58,746 nucleotides of DNA, taken from assembly GCA_026224875.1 (NCBI GenBank), contig JAMFRU010000013.1, positions 1 through 58,746 of the forward strand, read 5' to 3'. A program made the position numbers and the translations under genes. This stretch comes from Acidocella sp. (GTDB taxonomy: Bacteria; Pseudomonadota; Alphaproteobacteria; Acetobacterales; Acetobacteraceae). Of the stretch, positions 44,701 to 52,590 are shown in pieces. Position 1 is the first letter of the stretch; each line of letters begins with the position of its first letter. Below the pieces are notes generated by a model, which was not told the DNA's origin, made no database searches, and saw only the letters and a list, made by a program, of their open reading frames with translations.

Positions 44701-45472
44701 AATCTGGCTCAACGGCGCGCTTCTACCCGTCGGTAAGGCGCGCATCGACCCGGCCGATCGCGGATTTCTACTCGGCGATGGACTGTTCGAGACGATGGCG
44801 GCGCAGGACGGCGCCGTACCGGAGCTACACCGGCATTATGCAAGGCTGGCCAATGGCGCCGCTGTACTGCGCATTCCCGTGCCTCTTACCTTACCCCAGC
44901 TGGATACCGCCGCGCGTAGCCTGCTGGAAGCCAACGGACTTACCGAGGCGGCAATCCGCCTCACCCTCACCCGAGGCCCTGGCCCACGCGGCCTGGCGCC
45001 CATTGCATCCCCCACGCCAACTCTGCTCATCACCGCCGCAACTTTACCCCCGCCGGGTGGCCCGCTGCGCCTCATCACCGCCAGCATAAGGCGCGACGAA
45101 ACCTCGCCGCTGAGCCGGATCAAAACCCTGAACTATCTGCCCGGTGTGCTCGCGCGCATCGAGGCCGCCGAACAAGGCGCCGATGACGCGCTATTGCTCA
45201 ATCATCAGGGTTTTGTCGCCGAGACCAGCGCCGCGACCCTGTTTGTGCATCTGGGCGGCACCTGGTTCACCCCGCCCGTGGCAGACGGTGCTTTGCCTGG
45301 CATTTTGCGCGCAACACTACTGGAGGCCGGACGCGTGCGGGAGGCCCGGCTTACCCCGGCACAACTCCTAACGGCCGAAGCCATTTTCGCCGGCAATGCG
45401 CTCTCCCTGCGCTCCGTCATCGCGCTCGACGGCCACCCCATTCCGCAAACCCACTCCGCCGCGCTGTCATAA
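44693..45472 (+). CDS. pabC: Aminodeoxychorismate lyase (class IV PLP aminotransferase fold)
   Basis: 259 residues. Fold-type IV PLP features: DRGFLLGDGLFETMAAQDG at the N-terminus, the PLP Lys in SRIKTLNYLPGVLARIEAAE, the conserved LNHQGFVAETSAATLFVHLG and LPGILRATLLE. It splits aminodeoxychorismate into p-aminobenzoate and pyruvate in folate synthesis. The overlap with pabB makes the assignment as lyase more likely than D-amino acid or branched-chain aminotransferase, which share the fold. Palindromic element copy D follows 56 bases after its stop. Confidence 0.9.
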   Translation: MDKIWLNGALLPVGKARIDPADRGFLLGDGLFETMAAQDGAVPELHRHYARLANGAAVLRIPVPLTLPQLDTAARSLLEANGLTEAAIRLTLTRGPGPRGLAPIASPTPTLLITAATLPPPGGPLRLITASIRRDETSPLSRIKTLNYLPGVLARIEAAEQGADDALLLNHQGFVAETSAATLFVHLGGTWFTPPVADGALPGILRATLLEAGRVREARLTPAQLLTAEAIFAGNALSLRSVIALDGHPIPQTHSAALS

Positions 45473-45528
45473 AAGCGCAACCCCAACCAGGGGTGACAAA
45501 GCTCTGTACCCTGGTTAAGGGACGTGAG

Positions 45529-45669
45529 GAGCCCGCCTGGAAACTCGCTCTGGTGAGTCAGTTGGCGTGGGTTTTCGAGCACCGGAGCGCAGCGTACGCT
45601 TGTACGTGAGCACCGGCGCACAGAAAAGCCGCGTCAAATGGCCGCCAGAACGAGTTTCCAGGCGGGCTC
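45529..45669 (+). repeat. Palindromic element, copy D (141 bp)
   Basis: The ends GGAGCCCGCCTGGAAACTCG and CGAGTTTCCAGGCGGGCTCC are a perfect 20-bp inverted repeat, extending one base either side of the 141-bp core. The interior shares CTCTGGTGAGTCAG, GCGCAGCGTACGCTTGTACG, TGAGCACCGG and CAGAAAAGCCGCG with copy B, in the same orientation. The distal stem bases differ from copies B and C but change on both arms together (compensatory), evidence that folding is conserved. It lies between pabC and the ABC permease gene. Confidence 0.9.
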
Positions 45670-45695
45670 CAAAACCCCGACTGCCAGGCGGCACC

Positions 45696-47423
45696 ATGAG
45701 CAATTACACCCCTACTGCCCTGGCCGGGCGCCGTTTACCGAACCGCTGGGACGGGGCCGCCCTGCTGCTGGTCATGGGCCTGCTGATTGCCCTTGTCGGC
45801 GTCGGGCGCGGCACCATCGCCACCCCTATTGCCAGCATCCAGAACACGGCCATTCATTTGAGCCCGATGTGGCTGCCCTATTACGCCTTGCGCTCCACCG
45901 CACGCATGTTCGCGGCCCTGGCCTTCTCGCTGCTGTTCACCTTCACCTACGCCACGCTGGCGGCCAAATCGCGCCGCGCCGGCATGGTGCTCATCCCCAT
46001 TCTCGACATTCTGCAATCTGTCCCCATCCTGGGGTTCCTCACCTTCACCACCGTGTTCTTTCTCGGGCTATTCCCGGGTAAAGTGCTGGGCGCGGAGCTG
46101 GCCTCGGTATTCGTGATTTTTACAAGCCAGGCCTGGAACATGGCCTTCAGCTTCTACCAATCGCTCACCACCCTGCCCGCCGACCTCCAGGAAGCCTCGC
46201 GCAGCTTCCGCCTCTCCGCCTGGCAAAAATTCTGGCGGCTCGACGTACCCTTCGCCATGCCCGGCCTGGTCTGGAACACCATGCTATCCATGTCCGGCGG
46301 CTGGTTCTTCGTGGTGGCGTCGGAGGCCGTGACGGTCGGCAATACCAATTTCACCCTGCCGGGCATCGGCTCCTACGTGGCGACGGCCCTGCAGCAAGAG
46401 AACCTCAAGGCGATCTTCTACGCCATCATCGCCATGCTCGTGGTCATTCTGCTCTACGACCAGCTGCTGTTCCGCCCGCTGGTCGCCTGGTCCGGCAAAT
46501 TCCGTTTTGAGACCACCGCCACCATCGCCGGCCCCGAGCCCTGGATGCTGAAACTGCTGCGCCGCACGGCATTGTTCCAGGACATCGGCGATGTGCTCAG
46601 CGAATGGATGCGCGCCCTCACCCGCCTGCGCCTGGCTCTGCCGGCCAAACGGCAAATCGACGAAAACGCAGCCCCATCGAAACTGGTGGACACCATCTGG
46701 TTCACCCTCATCACCCTTACCGCCGCTTTTGCCGCCTGGAAGATCTGGCTGTTCATCTCAAGCACTTTACACTGGAGCGATTTGGGCACAGCGCTACTGA
46801 TGGGGTTCTACACGCTGCTGCGCGTCATCGTGCTCATGATCATCGCCTCCATCATCTGGGTGCCGATCGGCGTGTGGATCGGATTGCGCCCCAAAACCAC
46901 GCGCATCGTGCAACCGGTCGCGCAGTTCCTCGCCGCCTTCCCGGCTAACCTGCTGTTCCCGCCGGTGGTGCTGCTCATCGTGTATTTCCATGTCAGCCCG
47001 GACATCTGGCTGACCCCGCTGATGCTGATCGGCACGCAATGGTATGTGCTATTCAACGTCATCGCAGGGGCCGCCGCTTTTCCTGGCGACATGAAAGAGG
47101 CGGTGGCGAATTTCCACATCAAGGGCTGGCTGTGGTGGCGCAAAGTGATGATCCCGGGTATTCTGCCCTACTTCATCACCGGCGCGCTCACCGCATCTGG
47201 CGGGGCCTGGAACGCCTCCATCGTGGCCGAGGTAGCGAGCTGGGGCAGCCACACGCTCACCGCGCACGGGCTCGGCGCCTATATCGCCCAGGCCACCGCG
47301 GCGGGTAACACACCGCGTGTCGTGCTGGGCGTCGTCGTCATGTCGGCCTTCGTCATCATCGTCAACCGGATTTTGTGGCGCCCGCTGTTTGCCTACGCCA
47401 CGCGCCGCACCACGCTAGGGTAA
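45696..47423 (+). CDS. ABC transporter permease, duplicated (NitT/TauT type)
   Basis: 575 residues, made of two binding-protein-dependent permease domains joined in one chain: roughly 80-290 and 370-560. Both carry the EAA-loop pattern, PADLQEASRSFRLSAWQKFW and PGDMKEAVANFHIKGWLWWR, which contacts the ATPase. The resemblance is to the fused permease of anion (nitrate/sulfonate/bicarbonate-like) ABC systems. ATG 45696 is chosen because the upstream frame is only palindromic element D. The substrate is unknown and no binding protein is encoded nearby. It is followed six bases later by its ATPase gene. Confidence 0.9.
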   Translation: MSNYTPTALAGRRLPNRWDGAALLLVMGLLIALVGVGRGTIATPIASIQNTAIHLSPMWLPYYALRSTARMFAALAFSLLFTFTYATLAAKSRRAGMVLIPILDILQSVPILGFLTFTTVFFLGLFPGKVLGAELASVFVIFTSQAWNMAFSFYQSLTTLPADLQEASRSFRLSAWQKFWRLDVPFAMPGLVWNTMLSMSGGWFFVVASEAVTVGNTNFTLPGIGSYVATALQQENLKAIFYAIIAMLVVILLYDQLLFRPLVAWSGKFRFETTATIAGPEPWMLKLLRRTALFQDIGDVLSEWMRALTRLRLALPAKRQIDENAAPSKLVDTIWFTLITLTAAFAAWKIWLFISSTLHWSDLGTALLMGFYTLLRVIVLMIIASIIWVPIGVWIGLRPKTTRIVQPVAQFLAAFPANLLFPPVVLLIVYFHVSPDIWLTPLMLIGTQWYVLFNVIAGAAAFPGDMKEAVANFHIKGWLWWRKVMIPGILPYFITGALTASGGAWNASIVAEVASWGSHTLTAHGLGAYIAQATAAGNTPRVVLGVVVMSAFVIIVNRILWRPLFAYATRRTTLG

Positions 47424-47429
47424 CGAACC

Positions 47430-48752
47430 ATGGATCAGCCCATCACCCAACCACTGGTCACCATCCGCAACTGCCGCCAGGCCTACCACAAGGAGGCCAG
47501 CGCGGATTTGGTGGTGCTCGACAATGTGGATCTCACGCTGAACGAGGGCGAGATCGTGGCTTTGCTTGGCCGCTCTGGTTCGGGCAAATCCACGCTGCTG
47601 CGCATCGTCTCCGGCCTGCTCAAACCCACCTCCGGCGAGGTGAAATGGCGCGGCAAGGATTTGAAAGGCCCGGCCGAAGGTGTCGCCATGGTGTTCCAGA
47701 GTTTCGCGCTTTTCCCCTGGCTGACGGTGCAGGAAAACGTGCAGCTCGGGCTGGAAGCTCTGGGTGTAGGCCGCGATGATCGCGAGGAACGCTCCGAAGA
47801 GGCAATCGATTTGATCGGCCTGGGCGGTTACGACACCGCCTACCCCAAAGAGCTGTCCGGCGGCATGCGCCAGCGCGTCGGCCTGGCGCGCGCCTTGGTG
47901 GTGCATCCCGATTTGCTGCTGATGGACGAGCCTTTTTCGGCACTCGACGTGCTGACCGCTGAAACCTTGCGCACCGATCTCATCGACCTCTGGATGGAAT
48001 CCAAGCTGCCGGTCAAATCCATCCTCATCGTCACGCATAACATCGAGGAAGCGGTGCTGATGGCCGACCGCATATTGGTGTTCTCATCAAATCCCGGCCG
48101 CGTCGCGCATGAGCTGAAAGTGCCCTTCCCGCACCCGCGCAACCGTTACGATCCCGCCTTCCGCCAGATGGTCGATGATATCTACGGCATCATGACCCGC
48201 CGCGCGCCAAAGGAGGTGCAGGCCCCCGCCGCCGCCGCGCCAACCGGCTTTGCCACACCGCTCTATCCGGTCAGCACCAACCTCATGGCCGGGCTTATGG
48301 AAACCCTGTCCGGCCCGCCGTACCACGGCCGCGCCGATCTGCCGGCGCTGGCCGCCTCGCTGCAATTCGAGGTGGACGAACTGCTGCCTTTAGGTGAGAC
48401 GCTGCAACTTCTCGGTTTTGCCGTGCTGGAGGAGGGCGATCTGCTGCTCACCGAAATGGGCCGCAAATTCGCCGATGCCGAGACCGACGACCGTAAGGAA
48501 TTATTCGGCGACGCCCTGCGCGCGCATGTGCCGCTCATCACCGCCATCCGCGCGGTCATAGACCAGCGCAGCAACCACCGCGCCTCGGCAGTGCGGTTTC
48601 GCGACGAGCTGGAGGACCACATGTCCCCCGAATATGCCGAGGAGACCTTGCGCGCCGTGATCTCCTGGGGCCGCTACGCCGAGATTTTCGAGTATGACGA
48701 AGAGGCGCAGCAGTTCGGGCTTGAGGAAGAAGACGAGGATGAGGACGAGTAG
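47430..48752 (+). CDS. ABC transporter ATPase with C-terminal AAA-associated domain
   Basis: 440 residues. ATPase domain ~10-260: Walker A LLGRSGSGKSTLLRIVSGLL, Q-loop VFQSFALFPWLTVQENVQLG, signature LSGGMRQRVGLARALV, Walker B LLLMDEPFSALDVLT, switch His in VTHNIEEAVLM. It resembles TauB/SsuB-type importers. Residues ~285-430 form the AAA-associated C-terminal domain (NLMAGLMETLSGPPYHGRAD then LPALAASLQFEVDELLPLGE), a winged-helix-like module of unknown role, ending in an acidic tail EEEDEDEDE. It energises the duplicated permease upstream. Confidence 0.92.
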   Translation: MDQPITQPLVTIRNCRQAYHKEASADLVVLDNVDLTLNEGEIVALLGRSGSGKSTLLRIVSGLLKPTSGEVKWRGKDLKGPAEGVAMVFQSFALFPWLTVQENVQLGLEALGVGRDDREERSEEAIDLIGLGGYDTAYPKELSGGMRQRVGLARALVVHPDLLLMDEPFSALDVLTAETLRTDLIDLWMESKLPVKSILIVTHNIEEAVLMADRILVFSSNPGRVAHELKVPFPHPRNRYDPAFRQMVDDIYGIMTRRAPKEVQAPAAAAPTGFATPLYPVSTNLMAGLMETLSGPPYHGRADLPALAASLQFEVDELLPLGETLQLLGFAVLEEGDLLLTEMGRKFADAETDDRKELFGDALRAHVPLITAIRAVIDQRSNHRASAVRFRDELEDHMSPEYAEETLRAVISWGRYAEIFEYDEEAQQFGLEEEDEDEDE

Positions 48753-48755
48753 GCA

Positions 48756-49058
48756 ATGGCAGAGTTTGACGTTGGACATCGTCCGGCACGAGGCTTTCGA
48801 GCCGTAAGTCTGACTGCGTGGCTTGGTAACATTGTTATCAGTGGCTTGGGTATCGCAATGGTCGTTTTAGGCCTCAGTTACCCCATTGGGCTTGCCATAC
48901 CCTGTATATTATTTGGTATCATCCTACTCTTGTTTGGAGGGTGGACATTTTGCCGAGGGATTATGATTGTATTTGGATTTATCACCAAAGATACACCGCC
49001 CGGCCCCGTTGGCCGGATGATCATGCGGCCACTAGGTACCGTTACGAAACGGAAATAA
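48756..49058 (+). CDS. Small membrane protein of unknown function
   Basis: 100 residues, with two hydrophobic helices (VSLTAWLGNIVISGLGIAMV and the overlapping segment through IGLAIPCILFGIILLLFGGW) and a basic C-terminal tail PPGPVGRMIMRPLGTVTKRK. The codon use is less GC-rich than the ABC genes just upstream, from which it is separated by three bases. It may be co-transcribed with them, but no family is recognised. It could be an accessory transporter subunit or unrelated. Confidence 0.6.
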   Translation: MAEFDVGHRPARGFRAVSLTAWLGNIVISGLGIAMVVLGLSYPIGLAIPCILFGIILLLFGGWTFCRGIMIVFGFITKDTPPGPVGRMIMRPLGTVTKRK

Positions 49059-49075
49059 CCGGCAACTAGCCGTGC

Positions 49076-49741
49076 TTAGCGGCGCGTGAGCGACCAGTAC
49101 AAAGGCTGGCGCCCGGCCGCTATGGCCTTGGCCTCGTAACGCGTGGGGGGCCAACCCTCTGGGCGTTCATCCGTGCGTGTCACGGCAAAAACCTCCTGCG
49201 CGCCCAGCACCTCATCGGTCCATTGCTGATACGTCGGGTCATCCGAGGCGATGCGCCATTCCCCGCCCTGCCGCAGCACACGGGCGGCGTCCACCACGAG
49301 TTCAGGATGCACGAAGCGGCGCTTGGCGTGGCGGGCTTTCGGCCAGGGGTCAGGGAACATCAGGAAGAGTTTTGAAAGCGCCCCGTCCGCCATGCCGCGC
49401 AGTAGGGGGCGTGCGTCGTCGGTGAACAGGCGCAGGTTAGGCAAAGGTTCCGGGTGCTCGATATGGTCCGGGGCAATGCGCGAGAGCAGCGAGCAGATGC
49501 CTGTCTCGAACACTTCCGCCGCGATGTAGCCGACATCCGGGTTTTTCGTGGCCAGCTCGAACGCATGCTCACCCCCGCCGAAGCCGACTTCGAGCCACAG
49601 CTCGCGCGGCTCAACGCCGAACGGCGCCTCCGGCCAGCTCAACCGCGGCAGAAATTCGGCCAGCAGCCATAATTGGCGCAGGCGCAGGCCTTTACCTTTG
49701 TGGCGGCCGTAAAGGCGATCGGGCGGGGGTTTTACAGTCAT
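49076..49741 (-). CDS. trmB: tRNA (guanine-N7)-methyltransferase
   Basis: 221 residues, class I SAM methyltransferase. Landmarks: YGRHKGKGLRLRQLWLL near the start, SAM motif LWLEVGFGGGEHAFELA, DDARPLLRGM, then the TrmB signature LFMFPDPWPKARHAKRRFVH and a C-terminal TRYEAKAIAAGRQPLYWSL. It makes m7G46 in tRNA variable loops. It is the downstream gene of metK on the minus strand, separated by 190 bp packed with hairpins. Confidence 0.96.
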   Translation of the reverse strand: MTVKPPPDRLYGRHKGKGLRLRQLWLLAEFLPRLSWPEAPFGVEPRELWLEVGFGGGEHAFELATKNPDVGYIAAEVFETGICSLLSRIAPDHIEHPEPLPNLRLFTDDARPLLRGMADGALSKLFLMFPDPWPKARHAKRRFVHPELVVDAARVLRQGGEWRIASDDPTYQQWTDEVLGAQEVFAVTRTDERPEGWPPTRYEAKAIAAGRQPLYWSLTRR

Positions 49742-49759
49742 AATACCTCAAGAAGAAGC

Positions 49760-49905
49760 AGTACCTTTTTGTGAACAAAAAGGTACCCAAAAAACTTTTG
49801 TCCCTGGGGGCGTTGGCCTGACCAACGCCCCCAGGGACAAAAGTTTTTGGTGCAGCTCGCGTCCCGATGACGAAGTGGCGAAGCGCGTAGTCTGAATCGG
49901 GACGC
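49760..49905. repeat. Three consecutive hairpins between metK and trmB
   Basis: First, GTACCTTTTT pairs with AAAAAGGTAC across a six-base loop (49761-49786). Second, at 49790-49848, perfect 27-base arms (AAAAACTTTTGTCCCTGGGG then GCGTTGG on one side) flank a CCTGA loop; with its T-tract this is a strong candidate terminator on either strand. Third, GCGTCCCGAT (49859-49868) pairs with ATCGGGACGC (49896-49905). The order hairpin, CCAAAAACTTTTG-like motif, GC-rich segment recurs at 57436. Confidence 0.8.
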
Positions 49906-49931
49906 CAACAAAGGTTCAAAAAGCTGCTCTT

Positions 49932-51119
49932 TTACCTGCCGAAAGCTGATTTCAGCGAGTCTACCAAATCCGTCTTCTCCCACGTAAACGTCCCCAGCTC
50001 AGCATCCGGCGTACGGCCGAAATGCCCGAAGGCGGAGGTCGGCACGTAGATCGGGCGGTTGAGCTGCAGATGCTCGCGAATGCCGCGCGGGGTCAGGTTC
50101 ACCAGCTCACGCAGAGTGCGCTCCAGTTTGCCCTCATCCACATCCTTGGCCGTGTCATGCAAATCCACGTACAGCGAGAGCGGCTGGCTCACACCGATGG
50201 CGTAGCTCAACTGCAATGTGCAACGCTCGGCGAGCCCGGCGGCAACCACGTTCTTGGCAAGATACCGGCACACGTAAGCAGCCGAACGGTCCACCTTGGT
50301 CGGGTCCTTGCCGGAGAAGGCACCGCCGCCATGCGGGGCGGAACCACCGTAAGTATCCACGATGATCTTGCGGCCGGTCAGACCGGTATCGCCATCCGGC
50401 CCGCCGATTTCGAAAATCCCGGTCGGGTTCACGTAGAATTCATGCTCCGGTGGCATCCAGCCTTCGGGCAGAGCCGCCTTCACGATCGGGCGCAGCAGCT
50501 CCTTCACCATCGCCGGCGTCATGCCCGGCACATGCTGGATGGACACAACCACCGAGGTCGCCCCCACCGGCTTGCCGTTCACGTATTTCAGCGTCACCTG
50601 GCTTTTGGCATCGGGCAGCAGCCCGGCCACCTGGCTGTTGGCGGCGCGGCGCAGCTCGGAGATGCGGCGCAGGATGAGATGCGAATAATAAAGCGGCGCC
50701 GGCATCAGCGCCTCGGTCTCGGTGCAGGCATAACCGAACATGATGCCCTGGTCGCCGGCGCCCTCGTCCTTGTTACCGGCCGCATCCACGCCCAAGGCGA
50801 TATGCGCCGATTGCGCATGCAGATGCACGGAGACCTCGGCATTGCGCCAGGAGAAGCCCTCCTGGTCGTAGCCGATGTCATGCACCGCCAGACGGGCGAG
50901 ATGCGCCAGATATTCCTTGGTGATGCTCTCAGGCCCGCGCACTTCCCCGGCGAGGATGATGCGGTTGGTCGTCACCAGTGTCTCACAGGCCACGCGCGCG
51001 TAAGGGTCGGCAGCCAGATAGGCGTCAACGACGGTATCTGAGATACGGTCGGCCACCTTATCCGGATGACCCTCCGAGACGGATTCCGACGTGAACAAAA
51101 ATTCTCCGCGATCGCGCAT
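49932..51119 (-). CDS. metK: S-adenosylmethionine synthetase
   Basis: 395 residues from ATG 51119. Conserved landmarks: [20 protein letters not shown], the ATP-binding [20 protein letters not shown], and the P-loop-like [20 protein letters not shown], in the normal three-domain order. It condenses methionine and ATP to SAM, supplying the methyltransferases encoded around it (TrmB, RsmB-like, UbiE). A TTG 15 bases upstream is a less likely start. A short hairpin (CCGGAT...ATCCGG, 51149-51165) lies in the leader, but I do not recognise a SAM riboswitch. dapB lies 74 bases upstream on the same strand. Confidence 0.97.
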   Translation of the reverse strand: MRDRGEFLFTSESVSEGHPDKVADRISDTVVDAYLAADPYARVACETLVTTNRIILAGEVRGPESITKEYLAHLARLAVHDIGYDQEGFSWRNAEVSVHLHAQSAHIALGVDAAGNKDEGAGDQGIMFGYACTETEALMPAPLYYSHLILRRISELRRAANSQVAGLLPDAKSQVTLKYVNGKPVGATSVVVSIQHVPGMTPAMVKELLRPIVKAALPEGWMPPEHEFYVNPTGIFEIGGPDGDTGLTGRKIIVDTYGGSAPHGGGAFSGKDPTKVDRSAAYVCRYLAKNVVAAGLAERCTLQLSYAIGVSQPLSLYVDLHDTAKDVDEGKLERTLRELVNLTPRGIREHLQLNRPIYVPTSAFGHFGRTPDAELGTFTWEKTDLVDSLKSAFGR

Positions 51120-51193
51120 GTGGCAAAACCCCAAAAAGTTCCGGCGGCCCGGATGACGTATCCGGACCCGTTGGTCAACAGTTGCTCAAAAAT

Positions 51194-51955
51194 TTACAGG
51201 TGCAGGTAATCGCGCATGGTGTAGAGCCCCGCCGGCTGCGGGTGCAGCCACAAAGCCGCCCGCACCGCGCCCGAGGCGAACACGCGGCGGTCAAAGGCGC
51301 GGTGCGAGAGGGTGATCTGCTCGTCGCCTGCCGTAAAACGCACCTCATGCTCACCGATAATCTGCCCGCCGCGCAATGCGGCAAAGCCGATCTCGCCATC
51401 GCGGCGCGCCCCGGTGTGGCCATCGCGCCCCGAGACCATCACCTCTTCCAGCCGCACCCCGCGCCCGGCGGCCACGGCCCGGCCCAGGGCCAGGGCGGTG
51501 CCGGAAGGAGCGTCCACCTTCTGGCGGTGGTGCATTTCCAGTATTTCGGCATCGAATTGCGTGGCATCCAGCGCATGGCCGAGCTTTTCGGCCAGCAGAA
51601 GCAATAAATTCACCCCGGTGCAGAAATTCGGCGAGGAGATGATCGGGATCACCGCGGCCGCCACGTCGATGGCCGCCTGCTCCTCCGCCCCATAGCCGGT
51701 GGTGCCCAGCACCCAGGGGGTTTCGGCGGCGGCCAGGGCCGCGGCGTGGTCGCGCACGGTGCTGGCGTGGGTGAAGTCGATCACCACATCCGCCTCACGC
51801 GCCAGCGCCGTGATATCGGCAAAATGGGGCACGCTGCTGCCGGCTGGGCGGGAACGGCTGGTGCCACCGGCCAGAGTCGCTGCGGCGGCGGCTTCCTCGG
51901 CCAGATAGATCCCCATGCGGCCGGTAATCCCGGCGATTCCAATGCGAATGGTCAT
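51194..51955 (-). CDS. dapB: 4-hydroxy-tetrahydrodipicolinate reductase
   Basis: 253 residues from ATG 51955. The N-terminal Rossmann motif is IRIGIAGITGRMGIYLAEEA, the NAD(P) loop is VLGTTGYGAEEQ, and the catalytic signature is EILEMHHRQKVDAPSGTALA with the His-His and Lys residues. It reduces the DapA product to tetrahydrodipicolinate, the substrate of DapD encoded at 23235-24074. So three steps of the lysine/peptidoglycan branch are present in this window in two separate loci. It is shorter than some DapB proteins but has all catalytic parts. Confidence 0.96.
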   Translation of the reverse strand: MTIRIGIAGITGRMGIYLAEEAAAAATLAGGTSRSRPAGSSVPHFADITALAREADVVIDFTHASTVRDHAAALAAAETPWVLGTTGYGAEEQAAIDVAAAVIPIISSPNFCTGVNLLLLLAEKLGHALDATQFDAEILEMHHRQKVDAPSGTALALGRAVAAGRGVRLEEVMVSGRDGHTGARRDGEIGFAALRGGQIIGEHEVRFTAGDEQITLSHRAFDRRVFASGAVRAALWLHPQPAGLYTMRDYLHL

Positions 51956-52116
51956 GCCCGCTGCATAGGCATTTTTTTGCAAATACACAAAACATGTCCG
52001 TTATGGGCGAACTGGCACTTATTTAGGTCTACTTTTAGTTGTATCGCCATTGTGATGTGGCAAGACTCAAAATGTTGTTAATATTTTCGTAATATATCTG
52101 GGAGAGACTGACGGCC

Positions 52117-52580
52117 ATGGCGCTGTCCGGCGACCCTGACGATGCGTTGCAGTATCTCGGGCCGCTGGCCAATGGCGCAGCGGCGATACCGAAAATCCGC
52201 GAGGATTACGCCACCGTGCTACTCGCCGCCGGGCGCAGCAGCGATGCCCGCCAGGTGCTGGCCATCGACGTGCCGCCACAGCAATTGGATGAAGCCATGG
52301 CAACTTTGGCTAGCCTGCCCCACACCCTTGGCCGAGCCCGCAGCGGCATATCAGGCACAGGCGCAAGCAGCGGCAACAATAGCAACCCCAACGCCGATCA
52401 ACGCAGCACGAGCAGCCCCGCCATCCAACCCCAACGCCAGCCTTCCGTTGGCTGACACCGCCCCCTCAAACGCCACCCAGCCGGCAGCTCCCGGCGCCGT
52501 TGTCGCTTTGGCCCCCTGTCGCGTTGGCCCCCGCCATCGCCGGCCCGCAAATCACCGCTCCCCCAGCCCCGGCCCTCAGC
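52117..52580 (+). pseudogene. Remnant of a TadD-type TPR protein
   Basis: The first ~70 codons read LSGDPDDALQYLGPLANGAA then IPKIREDYATVLLAAGRSSD and ARQVLAIDVPPQQLDEAMAT, the typical C-terminal TPR pair of TadD-like Flp-pilus assembly proteins. The upstream TPR repeats and signal peptide are absent: before 52117 the sequence turns AT-rich and non-coding. Near 52330 the Ala/Pro-rich coding character moves to the next frame (AYQAQAQAAATIATP onward), indicating a frameshift. No other tad/flp genes are present, so this is an isolated, decayed fragment. Confidence 0.6.
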
Positions 52581-52590
52581 ACACCCGGGA

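Noticed and set aside
51120-51193. SAM riboswitch in front of metK
   Set aside because: Only a 6-bp hairpin is visible. I could not find the conserved cores of SAM-II, SAM/SAH or other known SAM-binding classes.
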